DNA of 64,000 bases from Ctenosaura bakeri (Eukaryota; Chordata; Lepidosauria; Squamata; Iguanidae). A model generated the notes under the pieces. That model had not been told where the DNA came from. It worked only from the letters and a program-made list of their open reading frames with translations, and ran no database searches. The stretch spans positions 372,001-436,000 of the forward strand of contig CAOLHI010000059.1 of the NCBI GenBank assembly GCA_948474755.1. The letters run 5' to 3'. Positions 1 through 12,147 of this stretch are shown piece after piece. Positions within the stretch are counted from its first letter, which is position 1, and every line of letters begins with the position of its first letter. The position numbers and the translations under genes are program-made.

Positions 1-1884
1 CTAGGGACAAGACAAATCAGGAACATTATTATAACATCTTGAAGAGAATAGCTACATAGGAACCTACAGAACACTTGCTGCAATGCAGGCTGACTTAGCA
101 ACATTTGATTTCTATTTGCTTTCAAACTGCAGAATTTTTCAAGGGGGTTAACAAGATTCCAAATGGCATGAGTCCAGAAGGAAACTTGAATAATAACCTC
201 TTGACATCTGCCTCCTTCCCAAAATCAGAAGGAGAGAGGCCCTACTTTGTGTCATCTAGACTAGGCTGATGATGCCACGGCACAGGATCTCTCAGGTTCT
301 AGCACTGAAGTACTCTTTAAGATGGATAATATTACTGAATGTCCAAACATCAGAGATGAAAAATTCTATAACTGCAACTCCATAACTGAATATATTAAAA
401 GGGCTACCATAACTAGGGGAATAAAACAAGATAGTTACCAAAACAGTGAAAACAAATTAGAAAGTGTAACATCTATTTTGGCTCAGTTACAATTACAAGT
501 TGCTGGCAATGTGGAGGTTTTCAATATCTATCCATGGCTGCAGCCAGTAGCAATCTGAGCCATTTCCTGGAGATAATGGAAATTTGATTAATGACACAGT
601 AATATCATAACCTTGTTTAATTTGGTTCACTCGGGTACCTGTTCAAAAATTCAGGACTCGAAACTGCTTAACAGTAGGGACTCTTAATTATTTTACAATA
701 AGCCCTTCCTGAAAGAAATCAATTTACCAGTAAATCAATTTACTATGGAATTTTTTTAGGACCAGGGTGGGGGTCAAAGAACACCACTGCTTCTCTCTGA
801 GCCCTGCTTCATTTCCTTTATTAGCAGCCTATTGGACCATAACAAACAAACCTTTCTGCTCTTCAAACATTTGTGGTTGTTCTTGAAATCAGCACACGCT
901 CAGAATTCCTGCACCCCACTTCCCCACCACCACTGAAAGGAAAATAAAAATACAGCTGGAGAGGAGTGCAGCAACAGACTCTTTTAACAGGCCTTCATGA
1001 CCAAAAAAAATATCCATAAACATTAAAAATTATTTTTAAAATGATAAATGACTACATTCACTTCAGCCTGCAGCCTTTAAAGCTAATTAACTCGGGTGGG
1101 TGGGGGGAATCAATGGATACTTGAACATGCTATTACCAGTGCAACATCAGGCATGTTATAAATACTTAAAATTAACCTGTGCTACCCATAAAACACTTCA
1201 TTATCCCAAAAGGTATGTAAGGGAAAGCACCATTAAAATGATTTTCTTAGGCAGAAAACGTAAGAAGACTACAGTCAGCTCTAGAAAACCAAAATAAAGC
1301 AGTTGAATCAACAATGAAAACAAAAAGGGTCCATCTAACAAGAATGTCATTAAGCACCAATACATAATGAGTACATTTTTTGCTCTATAACTAGCATGTT
1401 CCATAAAGCAGTTCAAACAAACAACATTGCTGGAACAAATCCCAAATTCCTGATAAAGTTAATCCAAATTGCAGAGGAACAGGATTGCTATTAAAGTATT
1501 GGAAATTGCAAGGGCTGCTATAATCACAAAAGCTCAAGAGTAGTGATGATTCTTTCAGTGCTGCAAACATTATAATATTAGTGATATATGCATTTTGCCA
1601 AGAGATTCCCAAAGTTCTTACTGGGAGATTTATAGTCACTTGACATATCTAGCACACTGCCCTCATGGTTTCGAGGTATCTCACAGCAATAGTGAGAATA
1701 AACCTGAGAACTTACAAGTGAATTGAAAAGCCAGTGGTTAGGTGGTCTTGAGCAAACTGTTGCCTTTCAGGCTGAACCATACTTTCTGCAAAAACAGTCA
1801 CCTACCTACCTTTCTGGGTTATTGTACTAATTACTGATTTAACATAAAGCTCTTGATGTTATATATGGCCTAATTCAAGGACCC

Positions 1885-2088
1885 TAAAAGGAACCAGATC
1901 CTATCTAATCTTGGAAGCTAAGTAGGGCCAGCCCAGGTTAATACTTGTGTGGAAAACCACTAGCAAATACCAAGTGCTCCAGGCTACATTTCAGAGGTGA
2001 CAAAACCACCTCTGAGTATTCCTTGCCTAAGAAAACTTTATGAAATTGATTGGTCACCATAAGTTGACAGGTGACCTGAGGGCCCTTA
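1885..2088 (+). repeat. 5S-rRNA-derived SINE with Bov-B-like tail
   Basis: The first ~90 bases follow the 5S rRNA order: a 'GATC..ATCTAATCTTGGAAGCTAAG' block, then 'GGTTAATACTTG', then 'ACCAAGTGCTCCAGGCT', which correspond to the A box, intermediate element and C box region of 5S genes. The 3' part reads 'TTTCAGAGGTGACAAAACCACCTCTGA' style sequence and ends with 'CACCATAAGTTGACAGG', the tail also seen on the tRNA-type SINEs of this window. It is diverged and not a working 5S gene. Confidence 0.75.
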
Positions 2089-4739
2089 AACACATATAAC
2101 TCCAATGTCATCCTTAAGTTCTCACACTCTAAAGTTGGTGAGGGGAGCTATTGTGAGGGAAACCGCCCTCCTCCCATTTCTGTTTTTAGGACCAGTTCTG
2201 TCATTGGATGTATGTACTCTGTTGCTAAATATTTATCATTATTGTCTTTGCTTAAAAAAAAAAATACTCTTATTGCTTATACTGTTACTGGAATTAATTT
2301 TCTAGAACCTCTCACAGGAATGGGACACATGTGGCTGTCCAGATACTATGGGACTCCAGCTTGAATGCGCTGGCTAGGGCTCACAGGAATAGCATCTAAA
2401 GCACCAGTCTAATCCCTGGAGCACCAGTGTATTTCTCAACTGGATCTATCATAAATCAAGGGCTATTGAAAGATGCCTTTTGGTCACATGTTACACAAAC
2501 AGTGATTCATGCAAGATTTGGCCTCAAGGTGCTTTAATTGTTCTATTTTTTTAAAAAAAAGGAATTGACATCACTGGGTGGCCCTTGTGGCACCTACGTT
2601 TTGGGGTAAGAAGAGAGTCTGCTTGGGCACAAAGTTCACCAAAAAATATTGGCTGCCTTAAGCTCCTACCTCCTTTGGTTCTTGTGAAGATAACATTGGC
2701 AAGGGTGGGAATCATATGTTGCCTTAAACTGCTTGAAGGAAAGGTAGTCTATGAGCAACTATGGATCAATAATCCTAAGGAATACTACAGCAGATACAAG
2801 GGGGGAGGTCTACCTACATAATTCCTAATTAAAGTTCATCTTTCAACTTTTGCTGAACCTTTTCAAAAATATTTCAGCCATTTGATCTAATTAATTTCTC
2901 CCAGATTTTGAGACAAAATGTCCAGCTTTTTAAAAAAATACTAAAGCAGTTTAATCGGTATCACTCTCCCCAAAAGTCAGGTGGACCAATACAACATGGA
3001 ATCACCACAGGATGAAAGAAAAGAAAAATATATTTCACTAAAAGCAAGGGCCCTCACTGAGCTCTTTGGGGCCCAACTTTGCGACTGATGGTGTTCAAGC
3101 ATGAAGCATCCTGAAATAACATTCTCTGTCCAACAGACAAGATGGCCCAGCCTTGATTCCTGGCTGTAGGCTCACAGATATTTAACCTACAGATGTTGAC
3201 CTTCAAAATCAGATTTGAGAGAGATAAAAAGGACCATGATGTGCTCCCAATGAATTCGATTTTATGGCCGGAGATCTTTATTTTCTGCTGCTACTTCCTT
3301 TGCACTTCTGAATAAAAAAAAGCATTTTAACAACAGATGGAAGCAATAAAACACCCCTTCAGGATGTTGCCTGGATTAATCCAATCAATTCTTCTTTCAC
3401 AAAAAGAATATCTGCCCACAGATTAGGTACCTCTGACTTATATTTCCAGTGTGACTTTTTTAGAGAGCTATATTGATATACATGTGATATTTTTCACCAA
3501 AAAGCTGCTATAAAAACAAACATTGGGCAAAAAGATGTTTAAATCCACATACAAAATATTAAGATTTATATTTTAATGTGTGTATTGAGAACCTCTTGCA
3601 TGTGCATGCATGTTTACACATATACTGGTTTGTTTTTAAAGTAACAAAACAGCATTATATGTGGACTGGCTGATAGTCTAAGCTAGTGATGGCTGGTAGA
3701 ATCTTGAATCTTGGAGGAATCTTCTTCAATCCCAAAATAAAACCTTGGATTTATTCTACCTCTCCTCTTCTTCTTCCACATATCTGGGAAGATGTCTCGG
3801 AAGAGAAAGTTTTAGTTTCTATGATACATGGTTTTTTGTCTTGTACAGATCAGGAACTGTGGCTAAATATAATGGTAATCCTACACAGACCAAACCCAGT
3901 GGGGACTGAATCTGACTTGCTCAAACAAATTTAAGTACCACTGATTTCAATGAATCTGTTACAGATAGGACTAACTCTGAATGTACCCATAGTGCTAAAG
4001 AATTCCCAGGTTTAAAATTAGCTCTCTTAGCTAATGATCAGAGTTTAGTTTTAAACCATAACTCTAGGTTCATACAAGTCAGGAATCACAGAATTATACA
4101 AAATTGAAATTAAGTCTGGAATAATTTCTCTTGGTCTCATGGGAAGAGGACAGAGGAACATGCTCGCTTGACATGCAGGTCAGTCTCAAAATCGTTGTTC
4201 CAAAGCTTGGAAAAGTTATTTTTCCAGGCTCTGGGTTCATCCATACAGCACTCAGTCATAACTTATCAATATTTCTGAATGAAGCAGAAAGAAAAACATT
4301 AAAAAAACATTAAAAAACATTAAAAAAGCACTGACACACACTTGAATTTCCTCATAGCACTATCGCATTCCTATGTCCCTTTCATTATGACAGTTTAAAT
4401 TTGCAAGTAAAATAAGCCTACCCACAAATCACAGAAGTCCAAGCTTTGCCTTGTACATGTCAAGATTAACTTTTCAAAAACATCTTCACACACACTCCAA
4501 CCTGGAATTCTGATTATGATTGTGTATGGGGACATGCAATGTCCCAAAATGTTCAGACTGGAGAGAACTTTGTATAAGCAGTTTATTGTAGAGAAATTAA
4601 ATCTATTTCCAAGTTTTTTTAGCACCTTGCAATAACTTTCTTTACCCACACTTATTTCTTTACCCACACTTTTTCATTCCAGACAGCATTCTCAGTACTC
4701 TTCATGTATAACTCTAGCCAAAATCTCTCCAGATTAGGG

Positions 4740-4820
4740 ATTAGGCTCTTTGGCCCTTCAGATGTTTTAGACTGCAACTCCCATCAACCCTGTCCAGCAG
4801 GATGGGATTCTGGGAATGCT
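4740..4820. repeat. Decayed palindromic MITE fragment ('CAACTCCCATCA' family)
   Basis: The block 'TTCAGATGTTTTAGACTGCAACTCCCATCAACCC' followed by 'GGATGGGATTCTGGGAATGC' is one arm and part of the other of a short inverted-repeat element with other decayed relatives in this window (about 18135, 47805 and 59855). It has no coding capacity. The superfamily cannot be decided from this copy. Confidence 0.45.
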
Positions 4821-6070
4821 TTAGTTGAATATCTTAACACAACCTTCAGAGGAACCATCTTCCATTCTCAGTACTGCACTCTTTCTTAACATGGTTCAGA
4901 GCTTAATAGGCCTTATGTGCTTTCCTGTTGGCTGCCCTCCATTTGAATTGGGTCTGAAGACACAGCATTTGACACCATAATGAGTACATCAACATGAAGG
5001 AGAACTATACTGCAGCAGTTCTACTGGAAAGTGGGGATCATTTCCCTAAGTATTACCATAGCACCTTAGAAGTCTGGCTGTGGTAAGGATCTCAGAAAGC
5101 AGCCAATGTCATCATATCTCTTGGTGCCTGACAGCATGCACATCACATTGCCATTCCAACCACCATCTAGATATGTAGCACAGACACCTATATAGATGAG
5201 GTCACTATGGGGACCTCCACACAAAAGCCAGAACCTGGTGCAACTGGGGTTCCATCTTACAGGCAGTAGTCTTCTTTCTAAATATCCATGCTTTAGTAGA
5301 AAAAGTTGCACATCAATTTTAATTTTCTCTGACTTTTCTCTCTACTTACTAAATGTAGGCAGCATTTTGCTTATAAACGCTTCATACAAATGCTGCCTGC
5401 AAACGCTGAAGTGGAAGCAGCGGCATATCTAGGCTCAACAGTGCCTAGGGCAAGTGTCGAAGTTGCGCCTCTGGTGCTGCTGTCACTGCTGCCACCCCCA
5501 CACCAAGCCAGGACTTCAATATATGCAAGCATCATCTGACTAAGCTGCTGACCAGGAATTATGCACTCTTTGGGGCTGAGTATCATCATGCCTTTGTATT
5601 AGAGAATTACACTTCCTCTTGAAAGATTTTCTGTTATTTCTACAAGATTGGTTTACATTAACTCAATTTCATGACATTCATTTATGTGTTGCCATCACAA
5701 GACAACACAAATCAGATCCAGAAATGAGGGAAGGGAGATTTTAGAGCAGCAGAAAACTGAGTAAAACTTCTCATTAAAAAGGAAGATTGCTAAAAAGTTA
5801 GCGGCAGCGAAGAAAGAATTAAAAACAAAAACAAAAAAAAACCCAGGCACAATGATGGCTACAGTTTATTTCCATCTTTCAAAAGACTAGAAATACACTA
5901 GGAAAGAGGGGACAGACACAAACAAGTAGAAAGCTGCTCCTAACAGGTAACTCATGCTTTTAACAGTAAAAAAAACATCTGAGGAGTATCTGAGGAACAG
6001 ATGAAAGGACAGGAAAAATAGCTTTCTATATGAATCCTACCAAGCAATTTCAGCAGTTGGAATTACTTAC

Positions 6071-6145
6071 TGATTTGGTTGTTGTCATTCACAAAATCCT
6101 CAGAGCCATCATTGTCGTCTTCATCATCTCCAGATGACAGAACAT
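6071..6145 (-). CDS. FGFR2: FGFR2 exon 4: acid box between Ig domains I and II
   Basis: This 75-base exon is bounded by 'TTCAG' on its 5' side and 'GTAAGT' on its 3' side, read on the minus strand. With the base carried over from exon 3 it encodes an Asp followed by VLSSGDDEDDNDGSEDFV and then NDNNQI, ending in phase 1. The run of Asp and Glu is the acid box of FGF receptors, which in this family mediates autoinhibition together with Ig domain I by competing with heparan sulfate for Ig domain II. It is one codon shorter than the human FGFR2 exon as I remember it (78 bases), with the difference near the 3' end where human has ENSNNK. FGFR1 and FGFR3 acid boxes differ more, so FGFR2 is the best call. 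Its length is divisible by 3, so skipping would keep frame. Confidence 0.95.
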
Positions 6146-6779
6146 CTGAAGTTTAAAAAAATTTTAAGAATTGTTCACCTGCTATATATTGAAAGCAAAC
6201 ACACCTATTTTCTACAGTCCTTTTTTTAAAGTACTTCTGGAACAAACTGTCTTGAAGGATACCAAAATCCCACACTTGAAAAATGAATCTGCTCCTATAG
6301 TTTTTTGTTTATTAAGAAAGAAAAAAAAACATATAAACCACAGTCCAACAAAGCTATAATTTTGTGTGGGGACTGTATGCACAGCTGGAGATTTCTCTGA
6401 AGCACCTCCTGCTTAGGAACCTCCAACTATGTGTGCTAACATATAAGCTTCTTGGATTATGACCACAGAAGTCTCAAAATAACATTCCTAATTTTTAAAA
6501 ATAAGTTCTTTTCTCTCCTGCAAAACTAATCAACAACAACAAGCATTCTTGAAAGGCACTCAGGGTTGAAGAGTTGTTATGTAAGCATTGATCTTGGTAC
6601 AAAAATGAAAACAGTGAGCTTTGACATACCTGATCAAGCAGAATATTTGAACCAGTCTAACCACTGAAGATTATTATATATATGTGTGTGTTTGTGTGTG
6701 TAATTATGTAATTTAATGCACCATGATCAGAAGAACATCAGTTATCTAACCCTTTTAGTCTGCTATCCCATGTCTATTT

Positions 6780-6845
6780 ACCTAGGAGTGAGATCTACTG
6801 AACTCAGTGCCACTTACTTCTGAGTAGGCATGCAGGGGACTGCTG
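6780..6845. repeat. Interspersed repeat fragment
   Basis: The text 'ACTGAACTCAGTGCCACTTACTTCTGAGTAGGCATGCA' matches my memory of a very common short repeat of squamate genomes ('CTCAGAAGTAAG...TTCAGTGGGACTTAC'). A weaker relative is seen near 49625-49720. The class is not certain. Confidence 0.4.
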
Positions 6846-7194
6846 TGTGAATCACTCAGTCTTGGTCCCTTGCACACACTTAAGAATCTAATTATGGGAA
6901 CATGAATTATTGTTCATTTGGTTTTCATGTTTTCCATACACTGTATATGATTTGCTGGGTACAAATAAAGGAAAGAACTACAGCCAAACAACACTAAAAA
7001 CATTAACAGTCAGTGATGCTTCAATAGAATATAATGTAAATACATTTATTTCTTCTGATTTCTTCCGAATATTTTTATATTACCACCACTCATCTGAACT
7101 ACCTATAGGATAACTGATGGGATTATGAATGCATACACATGAAAGATCCAGGAGATAAAAGAACAATTTCAAATGAAAAGAACATAAAAAGTAC

Positions 7195-7280
7195 TTTAAC
7201 AGATTTGTTTGTTTGTTTCTTTGTTTGTTTATGTACTGTATTTATATGCCACCTTTCTCCCAGAATGGGACCCAAGGTAA
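7195..7280 (-). repeat. L2-type LINE 3' end with (TTTG)n tail
   Basis: On the minus strand this reads 'TTGGGTCCCATTCTGGGAGAAAGGTGGCATATAAATAC' followed by a CAAA-rich tail, which is the usual 3' terminus of L2-like LINEs and of SINEs that borrow their tail. Only the terminus is present. Confidence 0.6.
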
Positions 7281-7581
7281 GTTTTTGTCCAGTAGCCTAA
7301 CAGCGATCAGAGCTGACATCTCTGTACAGTCACAATACACTACAGCTGGAAATGACTTCTCTCTTGTTACTACCCACCTCCTTCACCACCTTCTTTGGAC
7401 AGGGAAGATACATGGAAAAGGTGTTCAGCAGATAATCTAAGTTCTTGGTAAATTAAAGAACACTGCATTTGGGCAGAATGTTCCTATGTTTACTTCTTTC
7501 GACAGACACAGAATTATGTAGCTCAATTCATCTATACCAGGACTGTTTCCACATAGTAAAACCTGCATTTTACAAACTCAC

Positions 7582-7836
7582 CTGTAATATTGGTAATGAA
7601 GTAGAGAGTCTCACTGTCTACAGTGCAAGCATAAAGGCCTGAATCTCTGGGAGTAGTATCTTTAATCCACAAGTATTCCCCAGTGACGACTGTTCTATTG
7701 TTGGGCACCAAATGGACCCCATCTTTAGTCCAAGTGATCATGGTGGCATCTTTCAGTTGACAGTGCAACTTCAGAGTTTCTCCTGGAAGTGCAGTGTGTG
7801 CCTCAGGCTGAGAGATCTGATATTTGGTTGGTGGCT
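7582..7836 (-). CDS. FGFR2: FGFR2 exon 3: immunoglobulin domain I
   Basis: This 255-base exon is flanked by 'CTTCTGCAG' with a long pyrimidine tract and by the donor 'GTGAGT'. Joined to exon 2 it opens with [13 protein letters not shown] and encodes the first Ig domain of an FGF receptor. Domain landmarks are the first cysteine in LHCQL, the core tryptophan in [10 protein letters not shown], the DSGLYACT motif with the second cysteine, and N-glycosylation sequons NRT and NIT. The frame is phase 1 at both ends, so it corresponds to the FGFR 'alpha' exon, whose skipping gives receptors lacking Ig I. Relative to human FGFR2 as I remember it, four residues are missing between YACT and VDSET (human has ASRT-like residues there), making the exon 12 bases shorter. 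FGFR1, FGFR3 and FGFR4 are much less similar, so the FGFR2 call is firm. Confidence 0.97.
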
Positions 7837-8354
7837 CTGCAGAAGTGGAAGATAGGTGGACACAAAAGAAGGGGAAAGGAATAAAGGTGGGGAAACAAAA
7901 TTTCCAACAACTGTCAATAAAGGCTCTCTTATCTATTGAAAAGTGTGCTTTTCCTTTTCTTTTTCTTTTTTTTCCCTCTTTTTTCTCCAAAGTACCAGTT
8001 GGCTGAGTTGCCAAAAATTTGGAAAAGGCAAAGAATACGGTTTTGCCAGGTTACAGGACTGAGATAAAATATGGTGTGGAAGAGGGTACACTGGGCAGCA
8101 TTTCCCTCTACAACAGTGGGAAATGGCCTTGGCAGGAAGTTAAGCAGGAAGCTTAACTAACATGTTACAAATAAAAATTCCAGTAACTCAATCACTGAAA
8201 CTGACAAAAATAAACTCTAAGTTTACAAACATTCATGCTTTCAGGTGCCATGGGGCACTATGGCTTCTCTGCTACAACACTGCAGTGTCTCACACCACTG
8301 AGTATACACAAGGCATTAGAAGAAAGGCTCAGTATTGAGCCTTCCAGGCCTGGT

Positions 8355-8420
8355 TTTGGGTCTCACATTGGGAGAAAGGTGGGGTATAAATTAATGAATT
8401 AAATAAATAAATAAAATAGT
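8355..8420 (+). repeat. L2-type LINE/SINE 3' tail
   Basis: The text 'TTGGGAGAAAGGTGGGGTATAAATTAATG' followed by (AAAT)n is the standard L2-like 3' terminus. Only the tail is recognisable. Confidence 0.55.
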
Positions 8421-9820
8421 TCTAGAACATGGGAAGCCATATACAAAACTATGAAGTAAAACATTTCACTAGCAAGCATAAATGACATATCATAGATCAT
8501 AATATGCAACAAGTTCTGGAAGCAAGGCCAAACAATGGGGCAACAAATTGTTCTTGAGCCTTTATCTTGCACAACCTATGGAATCCTCAAGATTAACGCT
8601 GGGATCTGTAGCAGACAGTGTTTTGCCGCTTGTACCTGTTTTAGGCAAAAACCTTGTGACAGAGATAGTGTAGCCTACTCACACAAAAAAGGAAGCAAAG
8701 GATCAGGGTACGAATTCTGCCCTCCTCCTATTGTCATCTGTATTGTACTTTATGAATTAGAAGCAAATATTTATTGCCGTCCCTGCTTGTGGCAGTGTAT
8801 AGAAAATTTAGAATCTAAACCATACTGAGAGCCTCTATGCCTCCCTGCTCCAAATATTTGCCCCAACTCATGAAGGGCAATGAAAAGGGAGACAGAAGGG
8901 GAGAGGGCTGGCAAACTCCATTCTTCTTTATCATATGAGTAATCTGAACGTCTGAGAAAGGCTTAACAGTTCATATACAGTAGATGAAAGTAATCAGTAA
9001 AAACATAACAAACTTTTCCATCTGATGATGAATAGATGGACACAGACACATGAAAGAAAGGAATAAATGTCCAAATGCATGCTGGCAGAGACTAATTCTG
9101 CCCTAACACCTCCATAAATTAACACAGCAGCACAGCTTATCCCTCCATCGTAAAAATGTCCCTTCCATAGCCTTTTTTTTCCATTTACCCAATCAAGGAA
9201 AAGTAATCCTTCATTTTCACAAAATAACATTGTGATTGCTGTACTAACACAGAAGACTAAACACACTTTAAAAAAATAATAACACTTTCCATCTTAGGAT
9301 TTTAAAACTGGTCCTCAGAACTTTCAACAGTTCCAAATTCTTTGACAAGTGAGTATTCTATGCATTCTAGTACAGTTTTCCTTTTTTTTTTTTTTTTACA
9401 AATTTCTGGGGTAATTATGGATACCCTTAGTCCATTGTGCAAGTGTTACATTTTGCACCAGCTGAGGATTATTAGGGAAAGGAGAGCATTCTTCAGATGG
9501 AGAATGGCTGTTTTCAACATATACATTTCTAGATCAGTAAAATGTTAAATCCAAGAAATGTCACAAAGCCAATGACTGCCAATGACTGTAGAACAAAGAA
9601 GACTGGCTTACTTTATACAACAGTTGACACTATTCTACATAAGCACCTCAGGTCAGTCAACTTGGTACTGTAAAAGATTGTTTCACTAAACTTAGTAGGG
9701 GCCAGTCATTTTCAGGGGACTTAAAATGTGATTCATTTTTCAAAAGGCTGAAGTATGTGTACACTATAATTTAGATTTTCACTTTGTATTTGTGATTGCG
9801 TGCACGCAAGTACACACACC

Positions 9821-9907
9821 TTCTAGTTGCCTGTCGACTTATGGCAACCCCGTGAATACTCAGAAGTGGTTTTTACAATTCCTTCCTCTGAAATATAGCC
9901 TGCAGCA
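9821..9907 (-). repeat. SINE fragment (tail half, shared Bov-B-like end)
   Basis: 'TTGCCTGTCGACTTATGGCAACCCCGTGAA' and 'TTCCTTCCTCTGAAATATAGCCTGCAGCA' are the reverse complement of the tail half of the 5S-type SINE seen at 32838 and 56860. The 5S head is missing, so this copy is 5' truncated. Confidence 0.65.
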
Positions 9908-12147
9908 GAGAGAGCTTAAATTCTCCACTGAGGGCAATACTTCCTCTTATTGTTCCAGGCAACAACCATAGCTTCGCCAGGATATTCCAGTCCAGTCCTT
10001 TGTACCAGGTTTTCCATTTCCTCTTCAATAGTTTGGCAGCATTCCTCAGCCAGTGAACACGGTCAAGAGGCTGTTTCTCTCCACTTGGGCAGAAAACTCT
10101 TTGTAAAAGTTTTTTTTTCTTCTGAAAAGCATGGGGTTCCCTGAATCTCATGAAATCTTGAGTACAGATGACACTGGGCTATAAAAGCCCATAAACATCA
10201 GAAATACGGGGAATGTTTCTCCAGTGATGCAAATGGCAAAAGTAAAATATCAGGAATGGCTATGATGTCAATAATGTATGTTTGGAAGTCAAGAACTATT
10301 TCACGTGAATCTTTGTTTTGCCAAATTCAGATCTAGAAGCATTTAAAGGCTGTCACTTTTTTTTTGGTAATGCTTGCCTATAAAAACTCTCCTGGCAGAA
10401 CTCTTGACAGTGCGCCCAAATCCAAACAGAGAGCAGGTGGGATATGCAGGATTCCTCTGTCCAATTCTTTCATGTGAAAAGTCCTGCAGGTTTAAGTGCT
10501 TAGGAGCTTCAGCCAACCTGGAAACTATAGCGCTCTTCAGAATTAACCCATCTCCCACTGTGATGCTTTGGGCCAAGCTAGTAAATAGTTTTTATGCTTA
10601 CATGAGGTTTAGCATAAGGACCATGAAAGTCAAGCTCTTGAGCTGCCTTATAGCAGCTATTCTGCACAGACTGGTTGCCTCACTCTTCCTGAAGGCTTCA
10701 GGTTGAAGAAAGGTGATTCAGTTATCCAGACTGCATACATGGGTAAGATGTCTCATCCCACAGGGTTCGCTGTCTGATTTCATAAGTGGCAGGAACCCTT
10801 TATGTCTGTGTCCCAGGTCTGCTTTTCCTAGGACACCTCCTGTGGTGCACGATTAGCATTATAGCAAAACATCTTAGACCTCATTGGGGATAGACAAATA
10901 ATCCTTTCTTTAACAGCAACTCTGATGCTAATTACTCAGAGCTGGCTGATTGATATATAACAAAGAAACAAAAATCTTCTTCATTACTCATTTTTATTGC
11001 ACAATCACTTGGTGGGATCATATATAACATCTTGTCAAGGAAATCAATATGGTGCAGCACCTAGCCTAGAATTTGAGAGATCTTGGGCTAGCCAATCTCT
11101 CTCCCCTTGATCTACCTCACAAACTTACTGTGAAGACAAGACAGTGGAGAGAGGCAGCCCTGTACATTTAAAGGTTGTGTATAAGAGGAAATGTTAGCAG
11201 GTGTTGCTTTTTACCCTGGTCATGTGACAAGCAATGCCTATGAAACACCTTCTTCCATGCAACCATTAAAGGTATAGCAGCTATCTCCAGGTTTCATGGC
11301 AACTCTACATGTATCACTGTGAGCTCATTATAGGAAAGCCAGGATATGCATGTAATTAAATAAATAAGAAGTGGCATGAAGAATCTTGCCATTCCTCTGC
11401 TCCTCCAAGATTTCTGTTCAGAGGCCCAAGTGTGGTCAAACATCTCTCACCACTTGACAGGCCATTAAAAGGCAGCCAGCTTACTAAGTGGATGCAGGCA
11501 CACTGCAGTAAGCTGCCACTTGAGAAATGGCATCTGGATTTACTCCCAGGTCTCAGGTTTCAAGGGAAGTAGAGAAAGCAAAAGCACAAGCCACTTCTGC
11601 TTTCCCAGTTCTCAATAACATCACAAGACAGACTGACAACCAACCAAGTTCTTCCTTCAGAACTATAATGGCCTCAACACCTTTCTGCTGGAGAGAAAGT
11701 GCCACAAAGTAATGAAAAGGTGTATGTGCTGCCAGTAGTCCCCCCGTGCACCAGCATGCAAAACATGGATGAAAAAGGGATAGAGACAGACCTGGTTTCT
11801 TACTTCAAACCTTGGGTTCTCTTCCAAAGGCATTTCTTCCCTAACAAACTAAATTACATTCCAAGTTGTTATGGCCAAGAAACACAAACATCTGTTATAA
11901 GACATAGATACTGAAGGCCTGTTCACCAGGATGCTACAGAGCTTGCCTATGTATTTTAACACAGTTCCAGTAAATGTTGGACATCTGGGATCATTTTCTC
12001 TCCTTTCCCAACCCAAAATAAATTTAATGGACCAGTCTGTAAGAATGCATCACAATTAATAAAACAGCTGTTGTCCCTGCTCCTTTCAAAAGATGTTTTC
12101 CATGACAGACACCTCTAAGGTAGGAGCAAAAATCATACCTTCTAGAT

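Larger units (their letters stand above)
1..6070 (-). other. FGFR2: FGFR2 intron 4 (partial, 5' part)
   Basis: This stretch follows the acid-box exon on the minus strand and runs off the window edge. I looked for the next FGFR2 exon (Ig domain II) in the minus-strand frames and found none, so it should lie beyond position 1. The DNA is AT-rich and mostly single copy. It contains a 5S-derived SINE at about 1885-2088, a decayed palindromic MITE at about 4740-4820 and scattered poly-A/T runs. The open frames of 60-90 codons here have no recognisable similarity and no supporting splice sites. Confidence 0.8.
6146..7581 (-). other. FGFR2: FGFR2 intron 3
   Basis: This short intron of 1.4 kb has 'GTGAGT' at its 5' end and 'TTCAG' at its 3' end. 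The acceptor has only a modest pyrimidine tract broken by A residues. It holds a (GT)n-like stretch near 6680-6705, a common squamate repeat fragment near 6780-6845 ('CACTTACTTCTGAGTAGGCATGC') and an L2-type LINE 3' end near 7200-7280. No gene is visible in it. Confidence 0.85.

Noticed and set aside
1..6070. FGFR2 exon 5 (Ig domain II)
   Set aside because: I searched the minus-strand frames for Ig II motifs and found none. It should lie outside the window.
7532..8014. The whole 160-codon minus-strand frame as one exon
   Set aside because: Only 7582-7836 is bounded by good splice sites and matches FGFR2. The ends of the frame run into intron sequence.
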